64,000 bases of DNA, from assembly GCF_003369915.1 (NCBI RefSeq), contig NC_046677.1, positions 21,532,913 through 21,596,912 of the forward strand, read 5' to 3'. Position numbers and translations under genes: made by a program. Positions within the stretch are counted from its first letter, which is position 1; every line of letters starts with the position of its first letter. The DNA is from Drosophila miranda (Eukaryota > Arthropoda > Insecta > Diptera > Drosophilidae). Positions 36,687 through 48,370 of this stretch are shown here, in pieces. A model generated the notes under the pieces. The model made no database searches, was not told the origin of the DNA, and saw nothing but the letters and a program-made list of their open reading frames with translations.

Positions 36687-37725
36687 TGTGCATCCATGGC
36701 ATCTTCCCGCCCCAGTCGCTCACCGTTCACCTGGGCATCAGCCTCCTGCAGCTGGAGCAGCAGCAGCTCACCTATCTGCAGCAGGCGCGCATCCTAGAGC
36801 CCCTCAAGCATCTCCTGCCCAGCAAGGTGCTCGTCCAGTCACAGCCTGCACAGGAACCAGCTCTGGAGGCAAAGCCCGTCCTCAACGTACCCGTTGCTGC
36901 CGAGGGATGAGTCATTCCCAACAACAAGTTCTAGGTTTAATCCATATTCCCATATTTATATATTGTTTGTCGTAATAGTATACATATTCATATATACATA
37001 CACACGTACATGTGTTTACTGGAAATATTTGTAAAACTAAAGATGAAATCTTGAATAATAGCATGCCCTCGGGGGGTTTTATACATCTGCGAGTATATCG
37101 AAAAGAATTCTTAGTTGTGGAAAATTTTCCAAAAGGGGGAGTGTCCGTATTTATGTAGGTTTGTGTAGAAAAGCGGTAAAATGAAGTATAATTGTATCTT
37201 CTTGTGCCAGCACAGTTTACAGCCGTATGTTTTGTAGTTTTTTTTTTGCCAGGTATTTATGAATATGGACCTAGAAAAAAGTTAAATTTTGATCTATTTA
37301 TTCAACCTAAAACCCAAATTTATGCTTACTCTCTGCTTGCGGCTCTTGTGAAACAATCAACAGATGTGTCTTGGATGGATCCTGCAGAAGTATTTTTATG
37401 CCTTGTGTATCTTGGGGAAGTATTATTATTTTGTACGACTTTCACTTTATGCTTAACTTTAAAAACTAAAAAAAACTAATCACTTTTATGCTTAAACCTA
37501 ATTGAAAAAAAAAAACCGAAATTAAAAACCGAAATAAATATTTTACAAAATTTTGAAATTTAGAATTTTATTTTTATGTGTTTAACTTCCGACGCTCCGA
37601 ACTATACTGATATTTTTCCAGTATTCTCACACGACGACGAATTTGACATCTGGGGTTTTGTGGGGCATGGATTGCTTGTTTCAAATTTTCTTTTGAATTT
37701 TGCGTTGATTCGTATTTTTATGAAC
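36687..37725 (+). repeat. Array 1 unit 13 (1039 bp, internal deletion in the TE)
   Basis: The unit carries a full Cog8 fragment (36689-36910), but at about 37137 the outer TE block (CCAAAAGGGG) jumps to GAGTGTCCGTATTTATGTAG of a sub-repeat. About 525 bases are lost. Confidence 0.9.
36689..36910 (+). pseudogene. Cog8 3'-end fragment, copy 8
   Basis: It shares the CCTGCACAGG change with copy 7 and has CCCAGCAAGG for CCCACCAAGG (Thr to Ser). Confidence 0.9.
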
Positions 37726-39014
37726 TGTGCATCCATGGCATCTTCCCGCCCCAGTCGCATATTCATATATACATACACACGTACATGTGTTTACTGGAAA
37801 TATTTGTAAAACTAAAGATGAAATCTTGAATAATAGCATGCCCTCGGGGGTTTTATACATCTGCGAGTATATCGAAAAGAATTCTTAGTTGTGGAAAATT
37901 TTCCAAAAGGGGAATGGGGATATTCAATGCATGTCCCCGAAAGTAAATCAGCATTTTGCTGGAAGCTTTTAGAGTCCAACCCCATTCTGCTTCAGTCAAA
38001 CAATTAAACATCTTTGTGTGTTTTAGTATCAAAATATAATCACGAGTAATATAATTATTAGTAGCAAAATATAATATTCCTATCCATTCACCCGATAACC
38101 ACAGTATCTAATTTCCGATAGCCGAATCCTAGAAAGAAGATACATTTTATTTTAATTTGGCAAACCTAAAACCATTTATACGTACAGTGTCAAAACAAAG
38201 TATTGGTTCTACTTGCGATTCTACTCGGAGCCCCCAGATTCATCAGATGCCCGTATTTATGTAGGTTTGTGTAGAAAAACTATCCGAAGATGCCGTGTTG
38301 TACCTCATTGCGCCGCCACAGTTTACAGCCGTACGATTTGTAGTTTTCTTTTCGCCAGGTATTTATGAATATGGACCTAGAAAAAAGTTAAATTTGTATC
38401 TATTTATTCAACCTAAAAGCGAAATTTATGCTTACGTAGAGTGTCCGTATTTATGTAGGTTTGTGTAGAAAAGCGGTAAAATGAAGTATAATTGTATCTT
38501 CTTGTGCCACCACAGTTTACAGCCGTATGTTTTGTAGTTTTTTTTTTGCCAGGTATTTATGAATATGGACCTAGAAAAAAGTTAAATTTTGATCTATTTA
38601 TTCAACCTAAAACCCAAATTTATGCTTACTCTCTGCTTGCGGCTCTTGTGAAACAATCAACAGATGTGTCTTGGATGGATCCTGCAGAAGTATTTTTATG
38701 CCTTGTGTATCTTGGGGAAGTATTATTTTGTACGACTTTCACTTTATGCTTAACTTTAAAAACTAAAAAAAACTAATCACTTTTATGCTTAAACCTAATT
38801 GAAAAAAAAAACCGAAATTAAAAACCGAAATAAATATTTTACAAAATTTTGAAATTTAGAATTTTATTTTTATGTGTTTAACTTCCGACGCTCCGAACTA
38901 TACTGATATTTTTCCAGTATTCTCACACGACGACGAATTTGACATCTGGGGTTTTGTGGGGCATGGATTGCTTGTTTCAGTTTTTCTTTTGAATTTTGCG
39001 TTGATTCGTATTTT
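37726..39014 (+). repeat. Array 1 unit 14 (mini, terminal)
   Basis: Last unit, with the mini Cog8 remnant. Its inner block ends TTATGAACAGAGACATTATT and does not join a Cog8 fragment, exactly as at 6812. This marks the natural TE end. Confidence 0.9.
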
Positions 39015-39280
39015 TATGAACAGAGACATTATTCGGTAATAATTCCGTTTTACCGATAATTCCAGTCGATAAAGTCGCTTACAAAGGACGCTGGACATTG
39101 TTATCCTCAGAAGTTACTCAAGCAGAGAGCATCTTGAAGAAGAGGCCTAAAACATGTCACGCAAGTCCCGACCACCGTGGACCCTGAGTGCGCGGAGAAA
39201 TATCCTAAAGAACTTATGGACCGATCGCTCCGTTGGCCCGTCTTTCGGGTATTATTTAGCCTGGAGTCGTACGAGTATGT
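39015..39280 (+). repeat. Flank duplicated at the end of both Cog8-TE blocks (copy 2)
   Basis: It matches 6813-7125 with gaps. It has an extra section of about 75 bases (CACGCAAGTCCCGACCACCG onward) not in copy 1, and lacks the section at about 6960-7095 of copy 1. Confidence 0.75.
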
Positions 39281-41862
39281 AACCCCATATGGGTTCCGTG
39301 GATAGTTACCAGTAGGTATACATATATCTGCTAGATATATAGGTAGCCGGGCAGAGAACACATTATGTGCAATCATAGGGATAATCCTCACAGAAGACGA
39401 CTCCATTTGAGAGGGCATCGAATGGGGCACAAGACTATGAAAGACAATGCGGCATGAAAAGCAACCTGCAACTAATTAAGCTTACGACCAAATTGAATCA
39501 GCAAAATAAGAGCTTCTCAAATAAATATAACTATGTACATATGTATATGGCCAGTATATAGGTGCATACATATGTGCGTGTGTTTATGTCTCACAAAGTA
39601 ATACAGAAACTTTTATACCCGAGTGTCAGAGTGTGCCGCTGCTGGTGGAAACAGAAACAGACCTTCAGCAGGGCTGTGGGACTCTCTGGGCCAGCTCTTG
39701 GCCAATTTATTTGGGCCATTAAAATTGTATGATAAAGCGGGGCCATTAATTGTGTTGCTTAATTTTCGTTTTAACGCATTTTATCAGGCCAACGGGGGCG
39801 GAGCTCTGCCCCGCATAGTGGACATGGAGGACCGTCTTACAGCCGGACTCTGGACTAATGTGCTTTTATTTGTGGCGGAAAGAAATCGATGGACTCTAGC
39901 CAAGCAGGCGCTGATACGAGGACACCAGGCAGGACACTTGCAACTGGCAATTATCGATTGTCCTGCGAATAATACTCGTGAGGATCGACTTTCTTGGTTG
40001 CAAATAGTTGAATAACGTGGAAGACGTCGCTTCGGACTTAAAGGGTAGCATACAATGGGGACCTACGACTATGAAGCTGTGTACACCTTTTTATAGATGC
40101 CTCCCCCTGAGCGCCGCAGAAATTGAATTTCATAAAGGATATTTCCAAGTCCATTACATATTTATACTGAGGCACAAAATGTGTGCGAGGCAATGACCAT
40201 TGTCGAATCGCTAGAAGGGCATACGCACACTCGTACGGACGGGTTCTACGCTCATATCTTAACGGGTTTCCTTACACATACATATGTACATAAACATATA
40301 TTCTCGTATATAGGCACATGCCATATATGGCTGTGGCTGTGGGGGTGGGGGGAGGAGGGCTCGAGTATATATGATTTTTATTGTTATTGTTTTGTCCCTT
40401 TTATGATGTTGCACGTATCGCAGTAACTTTCCCAGCATCTTGTGGGTGGACGGGCGGGGGCTACGTGTATCTGTGTCTTGGATGTATCCAAGATAAATAC
40501 AAACACACACACACACACACATATAAATGGAAGAAAATTCGAAAGGAAAAGGAAAAAATGAAACAATAACGAAACGAGAGACGCAGTTGAAGTTGCTCCT
40601 GAAATAAGCTCTCGTACCATTGCCCCCACCCTCTGCCCAACCACCCACCCACCCACCCAAGCCCGCACACACACAGAGATATAGCCTTGTGTATACGGTT
40701 ATAATTGGGTGGCATTGAGGGTGCCGCCACATCGCCCTCGGATATGCGTGGGGGGTGGCATCGCGCCTGACTTTGGATTTCACCCCCAAAAACAGTTTTC
40801 TTTTTGGTTATTTTTTCTTTGCTTTCCTTTCCTTTTCGTTGCTTTCCTCTTTGTTGATTTAAGCGACTCCCCTGCCCCAGCCCCTGCCCCTGCCCCAGCC
40901 CCTGCCCTGCCCAGCCCTTGCTATATGGCTCTATGTGTGCGATTTTAAGGGCTGCTCTTGTTTGCTGACGAGTCTCCCCCCCACAGCCCACCGCCCGCTC
41001 CGTTTCCGTTGTGTTTGTGGTTGTAATTTGAAGCCAGAAACAGCCGGGGGAGAGAGCACGGCAAGGGTTCGTTTCGGTCTCGCGAGGGGGGCTGGGGTCG
41101 TCATATGAAACGTTATGGATTATGATATATACACACATAACTTTATGCAACAAGCGCCGGCCGTTGCGCTCTGAGGCTGTCCTGTGGTTGGTCCTGCCAC
41201 TGGTGGATCCATTTCCCGATTGGCTGAGGCTTCCACTTCCCCTTCAAATTCATAATTCCTGTGGTTGCTTTCATAATTCCACTCCAAATGGCTTTCGGGG
41301 CGAGTGCGTATGCGCAATATGCCATCAAGGCGGGACGGAATATGGGACGGGGCGTATAGTCTTTGCCCTTACCCCTAGAGGAGATTATATTCAACATATT
41401 CCAAGGTATAAATCTCAAGGATTCATTAATGATGAAATCTTGATATTCGATCTGCCAGGCATTTCTTTACCCCCAAAACCGGAGTCTCCCATTTCATTTT
41501 TATTGCTTTTTTTTTGGTGCTTTGCCTCATCGGATTATCCCCCCGGTCTGTGCATCCCCGTTGCTGTTGTTATTGGTTTCTCTTTTTTCACTTTTTATTC
41601 TCTTTGAGCTGGACACGGATTACACTTCGTCTTGGGGTCCGTATTCGTGACCCCCCCACCCCCCCAGAGTGCTGCTCACATGTGCATGACTTTCTTTTAT
41701 ATATATTTTTCTCCTTTTTTATTTGATGAAACTTCCGTTAGTTTTCCAGCATTTTTTTTTGCAAAAAAACGTAGATTTATTATAAGCGTTCTGTCGTATG
41801 TTTGCGAGAGAGATAGGTACAGTGTGAGAGTGAGAGGGGGAGAGAGAGTGAGTCTTGCGCGG
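39281..41862. other. Intergenic DNA
   Basis: No gene is supported. Microsatellites include CA runs at about 40500-40520, CCCA repeats near 40637-40662, and CCAGCCCCTGCCC repeats near 40872-40918. The 130-codon open frame at 39623-40015 starts with GTG and matches no family. Confidence 0.55.
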
Positions 41863-41864
41863 CT

Positions 41865-42036
41865 ACGTGACTCCACACAGATCTCCTCCGCCCACGTGAC
41901 TCCATAGAGCACTCCCCCGCCCCCGTGACTGCATAGAGCACTCCCCCGCCCACGTGACTCCACTGAGCACTCCTCCTCTCACGTGACTCCATAGAGCACT
42001 CCTCCTCTCACATGACTTCATACAGCACTGCTCCGC
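41865..42036 (+). repeat. 29-bp minisatellite carrying an E-box-like core
   Basis: Six units start at 41865, 41894, 41923, 41952, 41981 and 42010, an exact 29-base period. The core is CACGTGACTCCATAGAGCAC followed by TCC(C/T)CC. Three units keep a full CACGTGAC, a site for bHLH factors; the others are one base off. Confidence 0.88.
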
Positions 42037-45000
42037 CCTCCCTCCCTCTAGAGGTGTGCACTTTCCAGTGTTGGCTAACAATTAGAGGGTTCCTTGAAAG
42101 ACAATTAGATATTTCTATACACCCACAATACCATATACCATATAAATCCGTCTTTTGTAGACTTTTCATCAGCATAATCGATCTTTTGGAGTATCTCTTA
42201 TTCTTATTTAATTTCTTTTCCACATTTTGATGGCGGAAGTGCGAGTAGAGGCACAAAAACCTTTGGGAGCGAGGCAAAAACAAATTCGCCGCAAACTAAA
42301 TGTGTTTGTGGCATTTGATATGCCCCCGGGCGTCCACGACAGTTGCAACACCCACCGTTGCCGCCACGGCCCCCCCCCCCCCCCCCTCAGGTGAGAGCCG
42401 CGAACAGAAGGAGGAGATGAAGCAGAAACAGAAGCAGAAGCGGAAGTAAGTGGAAAGCGGGAGCAAAAAAAATTAATTTTATCCTTTCCATTTCCGTTGT
42501 TGCTGTGTTTCGCCGTGTGCGGTTTCTCTCTCTCTGTCTCTCTCGCCCAGCATATGTGTGCGTGTGCGTGTGCTTGTGTGTGTGTGAATTTTCATCATAC
42601 TAGCATGCGGCTACATCCGCTTCCTTTTTTATTGATGCTCCTCCTTGCTCTTCCACTCCGTTGTCTCCTCCACTTTTTGCATTATTTTAACGTGTGCTTT
42701 TCTCTCTCCTTCTCCAGCTCGGAATAGACCCCGTACTTGTGGGGATCTAGGGTATTACCGATTCGATTTGTAAGAGACTCGCTTTGCTCGTGCGTCGACC
42801 CCCGGCTCACTCGCTACGCTCGCTAGTGCATTTATGAGTAAAATATCGATGCCTCAAAGCTTTTCTATATAATAGAGACACTTCTCTATGATACTTCTAT
42901 GATTTATCAGCTATAAAATATCTTTATCGATTATATATTTCACCAATAATGCAGAAATATATGGATATGTACTGGGTTTTTCTGCTTCTATTGTTTATAG
43001 AAATACTCCCAAGGTTTCTTAATAATACGAACTTTTTCCAATGTATATGTAATCCTGGAAACCAGAAGAATCTTTATAGAGGGTGTCCAAGTAATCGACA
43101 GGAGCTTTTATATTCGATTTTTTTCGCCTTTTGTTATAAATCTTGAGGTTGAGCACTCGACTGGACGCCATTTTTTATTTTTCACCTTCGGCATCCTCTC
43201 TCCCTCCTCCTCCTTCTCTACCCCCACCCAGCTGTCGCCCCAGGCAGATGGTCGAGCGTCGCTTATTTTTCAATTCTGTCAGTTCCGATGGTCAGAAAAT
43301 GTCGCTGGGGAGCGCCGGCCTTTACTCAGATTGCAAAAGGTGTAGGCGGGGGGTGGCTTGGTGGCTTGGATGGATGGGGGATGGGGGATGGGGGTCCCAC
43401 CCATAAGAGTATATGTTTTATCTGCGAAATAATTTATAGAAGACTCAACCCAAATGGACACGGCCAAAGGGTTCCATTTCCTTATTCGATTTCTCTACGT
43501 TTTGTGTTCAATACTTGCGGGTTTTTTTCCCCATTTTAGATACCGAAATTTGAGCAGGAAGTTAGGTTGTGGGTGGGGTTGGGGGTTCTCACACTTTTCG
43601 CAAAGAAACAATCTTTTGTTGTCAATGTGGGATACGGGATATGGGAAACAATCTCTTTTTATCTCTTTTGGGTGTACGGGAAGATGCGAAGAATTATGTA
43701 TGTATGGGTTATACATATGAGATTTAATGCAATCAAGGAGTTTTGTATACCCCATGTATACCATATTTCAACGCATTACGAGCGTTGTATCTGTAAGGGT
43801 AACACCCTTCCAACGCTATTCTTTCTTTCATCAGATTTGCACAAAATACATGTCATGAGCATGATTAGCCTTGTCCTGGAAGACTGGAGAGTAATTAAAC
43901 TGTTGTAGAATGTGCTTTAGAGATGATCATAGTTCTCCTTACCCTCCATTTGTGGTACCTTGCCTGACGAACAGCTTCTGTAGAGAGAGAGAGAGAGAGA
44001 GCACTGCGGCAAATGATATAACAGCTGAAGTTCTTGGCTGGAAATATTGAAAGCCTACCGGGATAAGTACTGTCTATACAAGCACCAAAATGAACAAAAG
44101 ACTTTCAGGATGTAGCCACGACCTGTCTTCATCTACGACGCTCTTTCGTCACGCAACGTGGCAGGGATTCATCCGGCAAGGCAGGAATGGAACCCTTTTG
44201 GATGGCACGGCCTGGAGGTATAAAATTATGTGCGCAATGCTAAAATTTTAATTCCAAATTTGATTCCCAACTCCAGCAGGGCCACAGTTTTCTTAATTTT
44301 CCCCGGGATAAGTTTGCCGGAGCGTGTCGCATTCGAAGGGTTAGGTGGAGGGGGAGGCCCTATCGCGACAAAGACATCTCTGGGAAGGAAACATTTTTTG
44401 GCTTGTGCCAAAATTACATCAAAAAGCGCTGCCGGAATGTAGGCAGACGTGGGCCCAGGCTCGAAAACGTTGGGGGTGGAGATGGGATGGAATGCCTGGG
44501 CGTTGCCGACTCCAAAGGAGGTTTGTGTGAAGAAATGTCTGGATTCTTGTACGAAAGTTCCAGCATCAAGATGGGCGGGTGGTGGAGTGATTGCTATCTT
44601 CATAATGACTTTGAAGTGTCAAACAGTTTTCGGGAATTATCAGCGGCAAGGTGAAAATTAAAATGGTACCTTCGGATGGGACCAACGGGTAGGCAGACAG
44701 AAGATATAATTATAATTTAATTGAAATGAAATTGTCGCTTAAGTCAAGTGGGGATGGAGCCGCTTGATTGCCCCTGGGATGGGCTTGGAGATGGAAAACT
44801 TTGGACACCACAGAACCGAATCAGTTCCGAATATTACTTTGGCGTGGAATCCATAGAGGCAGCTTCGGGAAAGGCTTCCCAGAGTCCTCTAAAACAGCCG
44901 CAGGCCTTTGCTCCAGGCCCAGCCGAAAAGTTAGAATAAGTGAGTCAATAAAGGAGCAGACCCCGACAAGGACACAAACTATTTGCACACCAATTTAATA

Positions 45001-46641
45001 TGCGGCACAGGCACGGGCAGGGGCACGGGCACAGCTCGGACGGCCAACTGTCGAAGTGGACACCATGAAGTTGCACAAACGCAGGGGGCCTGCCATAAAC
45101 CCATGAACGAGAAAACAAAAAGGAAAGCAAGCTTTCGGCTGTCTTTCGACTAAAAGATACCCTCTACTTGGAGGCTCTTCCGCTTCTTGGACACTCATTT
45201 GTGACACCATCGCCATGAGATGTGGACACTGTTCCAAAGATCTACATAAATACAACATACCCCTGGATCTGTACGATTAGCGGGTAGAAAAACGGATAAG
45301 TTTTGCCCAGGTTCGAGCAATGTCCGAGGAAAATCAATTTAATTTTTACTCATGTTCATGGGATGAGTCCTTCAAGGACCGCCCGAGGTGGAAATTTCAC
45401 TTAAGTCACTTTGAAATTTCGCAAGTTGCCATCGGAGTTAGCTTCAAAGTTACTGGTCAGTTGATTTTTCTTCGCCTCCACCCCCGAGGGAGGCACCACC
45501 CGATATTTACATTTTACCCCAAACCCAACATCAGGGGAAACCCTTCGCCGAACACGATCTGAAACATCGAACAGATGGAAACTTTCAGTCAATTTTTGAG
45601 GGGTTTTTTCCTTCCTTGATAGTCATGATTATTAATAGAAAGAGGGGCAACTTCCCTCAGACATACAAGCCAGGACCACCAGATTTCAATGAATATTTGC
45701 AGATGGCCAATGAACAGGGTTACCGTCGCCATAAGAGTATCTTGGACTTAATATTTTTGCATGTTCTCTTCGAGTCCTGAAAATACTATAGTCCCCAGTG
45801 CCATAACGAAAAACAAAATGGCTTGCTTGCAGTGTATGGGGAGCACGGAGATGAAATTGGAAAATCCGAACAAGAACAGGGTCGAAATGAAGAAGGGAGG
45901 TGGGGGTGGTGATGGGAGAGGCTGGGTGGGAAGGGCACTTACATGACATGACAATAACTTTGACTTGACCATTCGACCGTTTCTCATATCTGGCCATCCA
46001 CTACCCAGCCCGTCTCCTTGATTGTTTGTGCTGTAGTCCTGTCGGAGGACAGACAGACAGAGAGAGACGGATGGCACAGGTGCACACACACCATACGTGT
46101 ATGCACGAGTCGGACGAGTCCGTAATGCTCTTTTTTGGCTCTGATGCGATGCTTGAACAAAGAGAAATATTTATGCGTTGACCAACTTGACCAACTCTGT
46201 TCTCAGCCGAAGACCGACGGCCCTTGAATGCCAGAAATTCCCAATTCAAATCCAATTCGAAATCTAAGCTCCGCCAAAGAAGTGGCTCTCAGGACGGGGA
46301 CAGAGACAGAGACACAGACAGAGACAGAGAAAGAGACAGAGAGGGTTGAGTCGATGCTGTCTTTATGATGAAAAATGTCCAAAATTACTTTTGCCAGCTT
46401 CTGGACCTTCTGGACTGCTGCGGCAGACACATGATGACCTTTTTGGGGCCGGCATGGTCGAAAGGGTCAGTCCGAGGCAGCTCGACTCGAGTTTCCCATT
46501 AATATTTAATAATGCGAATTGTTGATTGAAACATTTCGAATTTTCTATGACACTACTTGCAACAGCTCCTTGCCTTGCCTCTTCTCCTCTCTTCCCTTTC
46601 GACAGTTGGCTAAAAGGGAGACGTGATTTTATTTGTATATC
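42037..46641. other. Intergenic DNA before array 2
   Basis: No gene is supported on either strand. It contains poly-C at about 42369-42387, GT/GC runs at 42555-42585, GA at 43984-44000 and GACAGA repeats at about 46298-46340. GGCTCACTCGCTACGCT near 42803-42820 resembles the sequence just before array 1. An inverted repeat CGGACGAGTCCG lies near 46112. Confidence 0.55.
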
Positions 46642-46800
46642 GGAAATTAAATTGGAATTATTCAGTGAGGGCTCTTCGATGGTCTTCAAGAGTCTTCCAT
46701 GCATCCAAGTCTTACATTTTTTGCTTGGTAGAATGTTTGCTACAGTCCAATCAAATACGTTTTGTCGGTGCCAATCATTTGACAGATAGCGACAGGCTTA

Positions 46801-46959
46801 CCTCGTCGTCCAATGCAACAGATGATAGGGGAAATCCGCATCTCCAAGGAGCCTTGAATCGAGGGATCTCTCAGGAAGGTGTGGAAGATTTTGCAGGAGC
46901 TTAGACGCTTCCTTCTGCGCATTACACTCATCCTCTGTCCCCACATATGGAATACACCC
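46801..46959 (-). other. Exon-like open frame in the host-like block (repeated in every unit)
   Basis: On the minus strand a 53-codon frame (including EDECNAQKEASKLLQNLPHL and LLGDADFPYHLLHWTTR) ends at a strong splice-donor match, GACGAG|GTAAGC. It reads like protein but matches no family I can name. It recurs unchanged in all units; the one base that differs in unit 1 is synonymous in this frame. It may be an exon of the gene next to which the TE first inserted. Confidence 0.3.
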
Positions 46960-47617
46960 CTATACTCTCTTTGAGAAACTCCTCCCCCATTCTTATTCAA
47001 TAAAATAAACATTCATGTTTGTGTTTAGTATCAAAATATAATTATTAGTATCAAAATATAATTATTAGTATCCAAATATAATCATTTTGTGCTAACAATC
47101 CTTCAAAAAGTGATCATCAGCTAGAAAAAGGTTAAATTTAGATTAGTTTGATCAACATAAAACTATCTATGCTTACATTAATGCGTTAATGCGAGCGACT
47201 ACCTTGAACCTCTCCTTCTTTTGTGGCCGGGGGAAATTAGATTTAATCCAGAATCTAGAAACAAATATACATTTTTGATGAATTTATTCAAAGTATAACC
47301 TAAATTTATGCTTACGTGGATTATGGCTGTTTTCAGATACAAGATACAGTGTACGGTGTTAGACTTGAATCTAGAAAAAAAAATACATTTTTGATGAATT
47401 TATTCAACGTATAACCTAAATGTATGCTTACGTGGATTGGGCTGCAGATACAAGATACAGTGTACGGTGTTAGACTACAGATACTACCGTCCTGTGCAGG
47501 ACACCGCACCGATCGTGACGCTCCTCCAGAATCCCGACCCACAACGTGGCACCGGTAACCTTGCCGTCATGGGAGCTTTGGCCGCTAACTTACAAGTTGC
47601 GGGGCTCCAAATTAGGC

Positions 47618-47794
47618 GTACGCCGCCTCCGCGGCCACTTTAAACTACGCCTTTACTTTCCGCAGACGTACCCGGCTCGACCACCGTTTTTGATGTTCCT
47701 TACAAAGGTCTACCATTGCAACGTACACAACAGCGCTATCTGCGTGGGGGTGGACGGCCTGCTACGCCCAGACTTGAGATTCCACAAAGTCTGA
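47618..47794 (+). pseudogene. E2-like fragment, copy 1 (internal 120-bp deletion)
   Basis: Same frame as the other copies, but CCGCCTCCGC joins GGCCACTTTA. Exactly 120 bases (40 codons, the N-terminal helix and first strands of the fold) are lost and the frame is kept. The insert in this unit spans 47490-47912. Confidence 0.8.
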
Positions 47795-48370
47795 ATAATC
47801 CCACACTTTCCGAATTCTTCGGGCACCATGAGAACATACTAACATAATATACAATTTATATATGACTGAAATAAAGGCCCAGGCTGTGAGTTGTCTGATA
47901 CAATGATAACAGATACGGAAACATGCTCGAGTCCATCGCCTTTGTTCAAACTTCACTTTTTAATTAACTATAGTAACACAAAACAAAACAAAAACACAAC
48001 AAATCACTTTATGCTTAAAACTAAATGAAAACAAAAAAAAAACAGAAATATTTTACAAAATTTGAAAATTTGGAATTTTTATTTGTATGTGTTTTAATGT
48101 CGAGGCTCCGTACAATAATGAAAATTTTCCAGCATTCTCGCACAATATCGAATTTGAAATTGGGGCTGTTGTCGGGCATGGATTGCTGGGTTCATGTTTT
48201 TTTTTCGTTTCTTATTTTTTGGTTTTTTTGAAAATATTCCCACCAAAGTAGGCACAAAATTGTGTGTTAAACGTTTTAAAATATACCTTGTTGGGTATAA
48301 CAAAACCTGAGGCCCTGAGGGTCCTCTAAGAATCGATATCGATTACGTACAAGGGGGGGCGGGAGGTAAT

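Larger units (their letters stand above)
17057..39014 (+). repeat. Array 1: tandem Cog8-fragment/TE composite satellite
   Basis: About 13 head-to-tail units cover 22 kb. Each unit is [Cog8 3' end]-[Cog8 3' flank]-[TE]. There are two main lengths: about 1.56 kb with 222 bases of Cog8 coding sequence, and about 1.3 kb where about 265 bases of the Cog8 part are deleted. All units share the orientation of the real Cog8 gene. The junction where the TE end meets the Cog8 fragment (TTATGAACTGTGCATCCATG) is the same in all, so they derive from one founding rearrangement. Units are nearly identical, pointing to recent amplification or ongoing homogenisation. Confidence 0.93.
46642..48370 (+). repeat. 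Array 2 unit 1 (1729 bp, shortened E2 insert)
   Basis: First unit, continuous on its left with unique DNA (TTATTTGTATATCGG), which shows where the host-like block originally came from. It has only two sub-repeats. Confidence 0.9.

Noticed and set aside
17057-39014. CRISPR-like array
   Set aside because: The repeats are over 1 kb, contiguous and without unique spacers, in an animal genome.
39623-40015. 130-codon plus frame after array 1
   Set aside because: It starts at GTG, has no family resemblance, and crosses AT-rich intergenic-looking DNA.
40259-41153. Long minus-strand frames across 40259-41153
   Set aside because: They pass through CA, CCCA and CCAGCC microsatellites and show no conserved protein features.
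46095-46130. Possible hammerhead-type ribozyme around CGGACGAGTCCG
   Set aside because: The short inverted repeat is present, but the conserved CUGAUGA core is missing.
46642-46900. Plus-strand 79-93 codon frame in each array 2 unit
   Set aside because: It lacks any recognisable motif and lies opposite the better exon-like minus frame with a splice donor; only one of them, if any, can be real.
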